From positions 1-13,565 of the forward strand of contig JAQBEX010000020.1 of the NCBI GenBank assembly GCA_032123675.1: 13,565 nucleotides of DNA, written 5' to 3'. A model generated the notes under the pieces. The model saw only the letters and a list, made by a program, of their open reading frames with translations. It had not been told where the DNA came from and ran no database searches. Positions within the stretch are counted from its first letter, which is position 1. Each line of letters begins with the position of its first letter. Positions 6,441 through 12,170 of this stretch are shown here, one piece after another. Made by a program: the position numbers and the translations under genes. Origin of the DNA: Prado023 sp032123675 (GTDB lineage Bacteria > Actinomycetota > Actinomycetes > S36-B12 > CAIYMF01).

Positions 6441-7940
6441 TCAGGGCTCCGCGCAGTCGCAGGTGACCAGCTCGACTGCGGCACGGTCCAGCGCCGCCCG
6501 CGCCCCGAGGGCCCCGCCGGGCGTCGCGTCGTCCACGAAGGCAAAGGCCAGCAGCCGGCCATCCGGTCGGCTGACCAACCCGGCCAGCCCGGTCACCCCC
6601 GTGAGCGTGCCCGTCTTGGCACGCACGACGCCCCGGCCGGCCTGTGTCTCGGGCGCCGTGTACCGGTCGCGCAGGGATCCCGTTGCCCCGGCGACCGCGA
6701 GCCCGGAGCGGATCGGCCCGAACCCGCTGGACAGCGGGTCGGACGTGGCTCGCAGCAGGCCGGTGAGCGTCTGCGGGGTCAACCTGTTGCGTCGGGACAA
6801 CCCAGAGCCGTCGGCGATCCGATCCCCGGCCGGAGTGATCCTGAGGTCGGCGAGCACCTGGTCGCCGCGGCGGCCGACGCCGGCGAAGCTCGCGGGCTCG
6901 CCGCCGCCCAGGGCGCCGAGCCGGCCCAGCGCCTCGGCATAGTCGTTGTCCGAGGTGGCCAGCATCCGTTCCACCAGGACGCCGACCGCAGGGGAGTCCA
7001 CGTGGGCCAGGCTCATCGCGCCCGACTCGGCGACGCGCTGCTTCGGCTCCCCGCGGACCGTCACCCCCGCCTCGGCGAGCTTCTCGGCGAACACGTAGGC
7101 GGCCCGGGCCGCCGGGTCGGCGACCCGGCTGAACCCGCCCGGTGAGCGCCGACCCTGATCCACCTGCAGCGCGCTGACCGGTGCGACGATCCCGCCGGCG
7201 GGGAACGAGCTCGCCCAGCTGGGATGCATCGCGGCTCCGCTGAACAGGGAGTCGTCGTACCCGACCTTGACCCGGCTGATGCCCCGGGACTCGAGCGAAC
7301 GGGCCGTGCTGGCCGCCAGTTGCTCGAGCGAGGCCGGGACGAGGCTGGTCCCGTCCCCACCGACCCTCGCACCCGTTGAACTGAGGCTGGGATCTCCGGC
7401 GCCAACAATGACCACCCGCGGCACCTTGGCCTGGCCGTCCTCGAGTATGGCGCGGGTCCGCAGGGTGGCCTCGGCGCCCAGCGCGTCGAGCACCGAGGCG
7501 GCCGTGACGAGCTTCATCGTCGAGGCCGGGACCGTTGGCCCGTCGACGGCGTCGTAGAGCACCTCACCGCTGGCGACGTCGATCACCCTGGCAGGGCTCC
7601 GGCCGGGTCCCAGCCCGCCACCCCGCAGCAGCGGGGCGAGGGCCGCCCTGACCTCAGCGCGGTCCAGGGTGCGCCCGGTGCTCGGCCCGACAGGTGCGAG
7701 CACGGGGCCAGCCACGGGTGCACGCGGATCGCTCGCTGACGGCGCGGTACCCACGGCGTCGGCGTCGGCGTCCACGGCGTCGGCGGGCACGGCCACGCCG
7801 GGGGAGGCCGACGGGTCCCCGGCCACGCTGCGGGAGGCCGACGGGTCCACGGCCACGGCCGGCTGCGCGCTCACCCCCGCAACCACCCCCAGGGCGATCC
7901 CCACCAGCAGGATCGGCGCTGGGAGCCGGGAGCGACGCAC
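6441..7940 (-). CDS. dacB: D-alanyl-D-alanine carboxypeptidase/endopeptidase, PBP4 type (S13)
   Basis: An exported penicillin-binding protein that trims D-Ala from peptidoglycan stem peptides or cuts 4-3 cross-links. The N-terminus MRRSRLPAPILLVGIALGVVAG is a signal peptide or anchor, followed by an Ala/Asp/Pro/Ser-rich spacer (about 27-90) with a tandem repeat. The three penicillin-binding motifs are intact: STMK at 140-143 (nucleophile Ser140), SDN at 330-332 and KTG at 442-444; DGSGLSRRNRLTP (377-389) is typical of PBP4. The protein is 499 residues. The start is GTG at 7940, 2 nt after the acylase stop, with no visible ribosome site, so translation is probably coupled to the acylase. A longer in-frame reading up to 8036 would overlap the acylase by about 90 bp and put 32 non-signal residues first, so it was rejected. 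It is syntenic with Rv3627c. Confidence 0.95.
   Translation of the reverse strand: MRRSRLPAPILLVGIALGVVAGVSAQPAVAVDPSASRSVAGDPSASPGVAVPADAVDADADAVGTAPSASDPRAPVAGPVLAPVGPSTGRTLDRAEVRAALAPLLRGGGLGPGRSPARVIDVASGEVLYDAVDGPTVPASTMKLVTAASVLDALGAEATLRTRAILEDGQAKVPRVVIVGAGDPSLSSTGARVGGDGTSLVPASLEQLAASTARSLESRGISRVKVGYDDSLFSGAAMHPSWASSFPAGGIVAPVSALQVDQGRRSPGGFSRVADPAARAAYVFAEKLAEAGVTVRGEPKQRVAESGAMSLAHVDSPAVGVLVERMLATSDNDYAEALGRLGALGGGEPASFAGVGRRGDQVLADLRITPAGDRIADGSGLSRRNRLTPQTLTGLLRATSDPLSSGFGPIRSGLAVAGATGSLRDRYTAPETQAGRGVVRAKTGTLTGVTGLAGLVSRPDGRLLAFAFVDDATPGGALGARAALDRAAVELVTCDCAEP
7793..7852. repeat. 30-bp tandem duplication in the dacB spacer region
   Basis: Units 7793-7822 and 7823-7852 share 27 of 30 bases, each containing GGGAGGCCGACGGGTCC. 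They encode VAGDPSASPG and VAVDPSASRS (residues 39-48 and 29-38). Immediately to the left (about 7751-7790) is a run of GGCGTC units encoding DAVDADADAV. Both keep the reading frame and only lengthen the spacer between the signal sequence and the catalytic domain. Confidence 0.75.
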
Positions 7941-7942
7941 CG

Positions 7943-10687
7943 CTACTGCGCCGGCTGCAACGTGAGGGTGTCCGCAGCCGCCGCCTCGACCGTGGCGGGC
8001 GTGAACGCCCAGGGCAGCGTCTGGCCCGTCGCCCACAGCTCCAACTGATCGTCATAGTGGCTGTTGAAGGTGTGCCCGCTGGCTCCGGTCAGGTGCACCC
8101 ACGTCGACCTGTCCATGTCAGCGAAGTCGGTGACCGACCGGAAGCTCGGGATCCAGTTGACCTGGTAGGCCGGCTGGACCGCTGGTGCGTCGGCACAGTC
8201 GTAGTCCTCGGCATCCTCGCCCTCGCAGGAGACCGAGGCGTCCCAGCCGATCGCGTTCACGATGCTCTTGCCCCCGCCGAGCTCGACCGGCCCTCGGTTG
8301 AACAGCCATTCGAGCGGCGCGATGCCTGAGGCGCCGAACGGGTTCGCGACGACCTCGAGGGTGTGCATCTGGCCCCAGGACCAGTCGGCGGTGTCGGCGC
8401 CGAACCGGTCGTTCAGCTCCCGCGTGGCCGCCGTCAGGGCAGCCGCGACGGTGGCGTCCCGTGCCTCGACAGCCGGCGTCGCCGTGTCGTCCCACCACGG
8501 GTCGTCCGGTTGCTCCCACAACTGGTCCACGACGACCCACCAGCGCCCCGAGCCATTGGACGCTGCATCGGGTCCGAGCTCGTCATTGAAGACCGGGTAC
8601 TGCAGGTTGCGCCAGAAGGCGTTGAAGTACGCGCTGGCCGCCGAGTCGGCGTCGTCGTGGAAGTCCCAGCCGTCGAACAGCGCGAAGGCCCTGGCTGTCT
8701 GCTCGTCGAGGCCAGCGACCGTCGACTTCATCCGGGGCACGAGGGTGGCAGCGTTCGTGTTGTACGTGTCCAGCTGGATCGCGGACATGGTGTCCGCGTC
8801 CACCTTGGCGCCCCCGGCCGTGGCCTGCTCCAGCAGCTCCGTGATCCTGTTGGCCCGTTGTCCGGAGCCCCAGTCATCAGTGATCAGGTAGGGGTACTGC
8901 TGGCCGATGGCCGCGTTGTTCGCGGTGATGACCAGTCCACTGTCCGGGTTGAGCATCGACGGCAGCGCATCGAACTCGATGAAGCCTGTCCAGTCGAAGT
9001 CGGAGTCCCAGCCGGGGACCGGGTACTTGCCCGAGTACCCCGATCGGATCGGGATCCGGCCCGGTGTCTGGTAGCCGATGTTGCCGTCGACGTCCGCGTA
9101 GGCGAGGTTCTGCGCCGGCACGTCCCAGTCGGCTGCGGCAGCACGGAAGTCGTCCCAGTCGTTCGCCCTCACCAGGCCGAGGACCGACTCGAAGAGCCGA
9201 CCCGGCTCCAGCGCGGTCCACCGGTACGCGACGCCGTACCCCTGCCCAGCCGGAGGCGCATCGGGCGGGACCGGAGCAGTCTCGGCGATCTCCTGCTCGG
9301 TCTCGCCCACGTCACTCATCAGCGGCCCGTGCTCGGTCGAGCGGATCGTGATCGGGACATCCGGGCCGCCGGCGACCTTGATCACGTCCTCGATCACCGT
9401 GAACGGCCGATGCTCCCCATCGACGAAGTAGCCGGTCTCATCGATCTGCTCCAGAACCAGGTCGGTGACATCGGGACCCAGGTTGGTCACCGCCCAGCCG
9501 GCCCGCAGGTTGTGCCCGGACAGGACCGCAGGAACCCCGGGGAAGCCCAACCCGGAGAAGTCGTACCCGCATGCGTCCGAGAGCTCGGTGCAGTGCATCC
9601 CGATCTGGTACCAGAGCGACGGCATCGCCGGGCCGAGGTGCGGATCGTTGGCCAGCAGGGCAGCGCCGGTCGCGGACTGCTGCGGGCCGACGGCCCAGGA
9701 GTTCGACCCGATCCCGTCGCCAGAGGGCCCGATCAGTGCGTCGATCTTCGCCTCGATCCTGGCCAGCCCCGTCAGGGATGGATCGACGGCATCAAGGGCG
9801 TCGGCGGTGACCTGCGCCATCGCGCTCATCCCGAACTGCGCCGACGACCCACGGCCCAGCCCGAGCAGGGCCTCCTCCGCCGCCTCGATCCGCGAGACCT
9901 TGCCCGGCAGCGGGCATGGGCTCCCGATGCAGCCACCACCGGTCCTGCCGTTCGGTGCCGGGACCTCGGAATCGAACTGCCCGTCGACGACGGTCCCCTC
10001 CTCGACGATCACGGGATACTGGTCGTAGGAGTACTCCGGGTAGAGCTGCTGGGCCCGCGGTCCACCCACGGCCCGGGCGTACTGGACCCGGTTGACCTCG
10101 TCCTCGGCATTGCCGCGCAGGTCCCACGCGACCGCCTTGGCCCACGCCAGCGTGTCGACCGGCGTCCACGGCTCGATCGGCCCGGCGCCGCCGGTGGTGC
10201 GCAGCAGCAGGTACTCCAGTCCGAGCTGGGTCGGGGAACGATCGGCGATGTAGGCGTTCACGCCGTCGGCGTAGGACTGCAGGACCGTGCGGCTCTCCCC
10301 GGTCGCCAGGGCCCACTCCTGTTCGGCGATCCGGCGCCATCCCATCGTGCGCAGGTACGTGTCGGTGTCCAGTTGGCTCTCACCGACGAGCTCGGAGAGA
10401 CGGCCGGCCGTGATGTGCCGGTTGAAGTCCATCTGCCAGAAGCGGTCCTGCGCGTGCACGTAGCCCTGGGCGAAGAACAGGTCCTCAGTGGTGTCGGCGT
10501 AGATGTTGGGGATGCCGTGGGGGTCACGCAGTACGGTGACCGGCGCCGAGAGCCCGGCCACGTCGATCGATCCGGAGGTCTGCGGGTAGGAGCGACGCAC
10601 CATCCAGGTGAACCAGCCGGCGAAGCCGACCCCGACGACAAGGACGAACACGAGGATCCCCGCGAGGATCTTGCCCAGCAGCCGCAT
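7943..10687 (-). CDS. Membrane-anchored penicillin acylase family (S45) Ntn-hydrolase
   Basis: A 914-residue amidohydrolase made as a precursor that cleaves itself into alpha and beta chains. One N-terminal transmembrane segment (about 5-28) should place the enzyme outside the membrane. The alpha part holds LRDPHGIPNIYA (53-64) and the helix YVHAQDRFWQMDF. The processing site is DGIG-SNSWAV, giving Ser328 as nucleophile and new N-terminus. The beta part includes VITANNAAIG (587-595), a plausible site of the oxyanion-hole Asn, and the usual ending SGHTFNSHYDDQLELW. The family includes penicillin G acylases, cephalosporin acylases and acyl-homoserine-lactone acylases; the substrate cannot be told from sequence. 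The ATG at 10687 starts the anchor; a longer in-frame reading to 10903 runs into ppa and was rejected. There is no ribosome site, but TACCGT ends 6 nt before the ATG, suggesting a leaderless mRNA. It is followed 2 nt later by dacB. Confidence 0.94.
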   Translation of the reverse strand: MRLLGKILAGILVFVLVVGVGFAGWFTWMVRRSYPQTSGSIDVAGLSAPVTVLRDPHGIPNIYADTTEDLFFAQGYVHAQDRFWQMDFNRHITAGRLSELVGESQLDTDTYLRTMGWRRIAEQEWALATGESRTVLQSYADGVNAYIADRSPTQLGLEYLLLRTTGGAGPIEPWTPVDTLAWAKAVAWDLRGNAEDEVNRVQYARAVGGPRAQQLYPEYSYDQYPVIVEEGTVVDGQFDSEVPAPNGRTGGGCIGSPCPLPGKVSRIEAAEEALLGLGRGSSAQFGMSAMAQVTADALDAVDPSLTGLARIEAKIDALIGPSGDGIGSNSWAVGPQQSATGAALLANDPHLGPAMPSLWYQIGMHCTELSDACGYDFSGLGFPGVPAVLSGHNLRAGWAVTNLGPDVTDLVLEQIDETGYFVDGEHRPFTVIEDVIKVAGGPDVPITIRSTEHGPLMSDVGETEQEIAETAPVPPDAPPAGQGYGVAYRWTALEPGRLFESVLGLVRANDWDDFRAAAADWDVPAQNLAYADVDGNIGYQTPGRIPIRSGYSGKYPVPGWDSDFDWTGFIEFDALPSMLNPDSGLVITANNAAIGQQYPYLITDDWGSGQRANRITELLEQATAGGAKVDADTMSAIQLDTYNTNAATLVPRMKSTVAGLDEQTARAFALFDGWDFHDDADSAASAYFNAFWRNLQYPVFNDELGPDAASNGSGRWWVVVDQLWEQPDDPWWDDTATPAVEARDATVAAALTAATRELNDRFGADTADWSWGQMHTLEVVANPFGASGIAPLEWLFNRGPVELGGGKSIVNAIGWDASVSCEGEDAEDYDCADAPAVQPAYQVNWIPSFRSVTDFADMDRSTWVHLTGASGHTFNSHYDDQLELWATGQTLPWAFTPATVEAAAADTLTLQPAQ

Positions 10688-10692
10688 GGGAG

Positions 10693-10698
10693 CACGGT
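10693..10698 (-). promoter_or_regulatory. Candidate -10 for a leaderless acylase-dacB-tilS-hpt operon
   Basis: On the minus strand TACCGT is followed by GCTCCC and then the ATG at 10687. A start site at +7 from the hexamer falls on the A of the ATG, which is the usual layout of leaderless genes in actinobacteria. The same hexamer and the same 6-nt spacing occur before the DUF2461 gene. No clear -35 is visible. Confidence 0.45.
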
Positions 10699-10706
10699 AG
10701 CGAGCG

Positions 10707-10723
10707 CCGCCGGGCAACGGCGG
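10707..10723. promoter_or_regulatory. Inverted repeat in the ppa/acylase divergent promoter region
   Basis: CCGCCG-GGCAA-CGGCGG has two perfect 6-bp arms and a 5-bp centre, lying between the two candidate -10 elements. It is flanked by direct repeats of CACGGTAG at 10693-10700 and 10738-10745. It could be an operator shared by both directions, but GC-rich palindromes arise easily by chance here. Confidence 0.25.
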
Positions 10724-10742
10724 ATCGAGTTCCCGATCACGG

Positions 10743-10748
10743 TAGGGT
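10743..10748 (+). promoter_or_regulatory. ppa: Candidate -10 element for ppa
   Basis: TAGGGT fits the loose TANNNT pattern, about 40 bp before the GTG start. This would give a leader of about 33 nt carrying the ribosome site. No good -35 is seen. Confidence 0.3.
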
Positions 10749-10778
10749 CGGCACACCCGCACTGGACGTGCAGACCCT

Positions 10779-10783
10779 GGAGG
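10779..10783 (+). promoter_or_regulatory. ppa: Ribosome binding site of ppa
   Basis: GGAGG lies 4 nt before the GTG at 10788, a rather short spacing. An overlapping ATG at 10786 is in another frame and meets a stop after four codons, so GTG is the true start. Confidence 0.7.
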
Positions 10784-10787
10784 CGAT

Positions 10788-11288
10788 GTGGACCCGCTGA
10801 CGTTTGACGTGGTGATCGAGATCCCCGCTGGCAGCCGGAACAAGTACGAGGTGGACCACCACACGGGCCAGATCCGTCTGGACCGCCGGCTGTTCACGGC
10901 CACCAGGTACCCGCACGACTACGGGTTCATCGACAACACCCTCGGGCTCGACAGTGACCCCCTCGATGCCCTGGTCCTGCTCGAGGAGCCGACCTTCCCG
11001 GGCTGCATCATCGCGTGCCGGGCGATCGGCATGTTCCGGATGAGCGACGAGGCCGGCGGCGATGACAAGGTCGTCTGCGTCGTTGCGGGGGACCCGCGCG
11101 CGGACCACATCCGCGACATCCACCACCTGCCCGAGTTCGACCGCCTGGAGATCCAGCACTTCTTCGAGGTCTACAAGGACCTCGAGCCCGGCAAGTCGGT
11201 TGAGGGCGCCACCTGGGAGGGCCGGGCCGGCGCCGAGGCGGAGATCCGCGACTCGCAGGCACGGTACGTGCCCAACGACCAGCACTGA
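10788..11288 (+). CDS. ppa: Inorganic pyrophosphatase (family I, soluble)
   Basis: It hydrolyses pyrophosphate to two phosphates in the cytosol, pulling forward the synthesis of nucleic acids, aminoacyl-tRNAs and also the PRPP-dependent reaction of Hpt. The 166 residues match the compact bacterial family I enzyme. Key parts are the N-terminal EIPAGSRNKYEVD (11-23), the metal site DSDPLD (55-60) matching the family signature D-x-D-P-x-D, and EAGGDDKV (88-95). The ending EVYKDLEPGKSVEGATWEGR is typical of actinobacteria. The start is GTG, with GGAGG 4 nt upstream. It is transcribed away from the acylase-dacB operon; in M. tuberculosis ppa (Rv3628) lies directly divergent from dacB (Rv3627c). 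Confidence 0.98.
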   Translation: MDPLTFDVVIEIPAGSRNKYEVDHHTGQIRLDRRLFTATRYPHDYGFIDNTLGLDSDPLDALVLLEEPTFPGCIIACRAIGMFRMSDEAGGDDKVVCVVAGDPRADHIRDIHHLPEFDRLEIQHFFEVYKDLEPGKSVEGATWEGRAGAEAEIRDSQARYVPNDQH

Positions 11289-11290
11289 GG

Positions 11291-11320
11291 CCAGCCTGCC
11301 CCGTGCGGGCGGTTGGCTGG
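11291..11320 (+). terminator. Probable hairpin terminator after ppa
   Basis: Starting 3 nt after the ppa stop, CCAGCC (11291-11296) pairs with GGCTGG (11315-11320), and GCCC (11298-11301) with GGGC (11307-11310) inside, with a small asymmetric bulge. There is no U-run, which is common for actinobacterial terminators. Confidence 0.5.
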
Positions 11321-11406
11321 GTTGCTGTCCACCAGGGATTCCTCGCGGCGACCGCCGCTCATCCACAGATGTCGCCTTCGGGGTGTCGCGTTCGCGCTCC
11401 TGTCCC

Positions 11407-11412
11407 TACCGT
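11407..11412 (+). promoter_or_regulatory. Candidate -10 for a leaderless DUF2461 transcript
   Basis: TACCGT is followed by AGATCC and then the ATG at 11419, placing the expected start site on the initiating A. No Shine-Dalgarno sequence precedes this ATG, which agrees with leaderless translation. Confidence 0.5.
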
Positions 11413-11418
11413 AGATCC

Positions 11419-12072
11419 ATGGCCACCAGGTTCGCGGGATTCCCTGCCGATGCGTTCACCTTCTACGCCGACCTCGAGCTGGACAACTCCAAGGAGTTCT
11501 GGGCGGACAACAAGGCACGGTACGAAGCCTCCGTGGCCGCGCCGATGCACGAGCTGCTCGACGAGCTCGAGCCGGAGTTCGGGGCTGGCCGACTGTTCCG
11601 GCCCTACCGCGATGTCCGCTTCAGCGCCGACAAGAGCCCGTACAAGGAGCATCAGGGTGGCTACGTGCAGGCCGGGCCCGCGTGTGGCTACTACGTGCAG
11701 GTCAGCTCTGCAGGCCTGATGGTCGGGGCCGGATGGTACGACTCGTCCAGTGAGCAGGTCGCGCGATATCGGACCGCGATCGATGAGGGCGTCACAGTCC
11801 CGGACCTGCGCGCGATCCTCGCGGGGCTGCGGCGGACCGATCTGGAGTTGGGCGGGGATGTCCTCAAGACCAAGCCACGGGGCATCGCTGCTGACCACCC
11901 CGACCTCGACCTCTTGCGGCATCGCACGGTGCTGGTGTCGGCGACCTACCCCTACGACGAGGCGTGGCTCGGCAGCAGGAAGGCATTCACGAAGGTCCGC
12001 ACCGCGTGGCGGCGTGCCCACCCCCTTGTCGATTGGTTGGCCGACAACGTCACGGGCCGAACGCCGGGGTGA
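11419..12072 (+). CDS. DUF2461 (TIGR02453-type) family protein, function unknown
   Basis: A 217-residue protein recognisable as DUF2461 from the N-terminal pattern FPADAFTFYADLELDNSKEF, followed by the conserved FRPYRDVRFSADKSPYKEH (residues 67-85) and the GGYV...GYYVQVS...VGAGWY core. There is no signal peptide or membrane segment. Members occur across bacteria and some fungi; no biochemical role is established that I know of. The ATG at 11419 fits the conserved N-terminus; an in-frame extension to 11062 would overlap ppa in another frame and was rejected. It lies 130 bp after ppa, beyond a likely terminator and with its own -10 element, so it is probably a separate transcript. Confidence 0.92.
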   Translation: MATRFAGFPADAFTFYADLELDNSKEFWADNKARYEASVAAPMHELLDELEPEFGAGRLFRPYRDVRFSADKSPYKEHQGGYVQAGPACGYYVQVSSAGLMVGAGWYDSSSEQVARYRTAIDEGVTVPDLRAILAGLRRTDLELGGDVLKTKPRGIAADHPDLDLLRHRTVLVSATYPYDEAWLGSRKAFTKVRTAWRRAHPLVDWLADNVTGRTPG

Positions 12073-12094
12073 AGCCAAGCCAGTGATCAGTCGC

Positions 12095-12125
12095 CGACGA
12101 GCGAGCTCCCTGCACCTTCTCGTCG
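12095..12125 (+). terminator. Possible hairpin terminator after the DUF2461 gene
   Basis: CGACGAG (12095-12101) pairs perfectly with CTCGTCG (12119-12125) around a 17-nt loop, starting 23 nt after the DUF2461 stop. The loop is large and no U-run follows, so the call is weak. Nothing else is seen in the 98-bp gap apart from the -10-like TAGGCT. Confidence 0.3.
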
Positions 12126-12129
12126 CGGA

Positions 12130-12135
12130 TAGGCT
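12130..12135 (+). promoter_or_regulatory. Candidate -10 for the downstream membrane protein gene
   Basis: TAGGCT fits TANNNT and lies 41 bp before the GTG at 12171. There is no clear -35. It is the best -10 candidate I see in this gap. Confidence 0.25.
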
Positions 12136-12170
12136 GCCCACGACGATCCACGAAGGCTCAGGGGGGGTTA

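Noticed and set aside
8363..10807. An 814-codon open frame on the plus strand opposite the acylase
   Set aside because: It mirrors the acylase codons; high GC leaves few stops on the opposite strand. The translation is Arg/Gly/Asp-rich with no domain, while the minus-strand protein has a full Ntn-hydrolase pattern.
11321..11385. DnaA-box-like words (TCATCCACA near 11369 and TGTCCACCA near 11325)
   Set aside because: Only two imperfect matches, no AT-rich stretch and no dnaA or dnaN nearby; not evidence for an origin.
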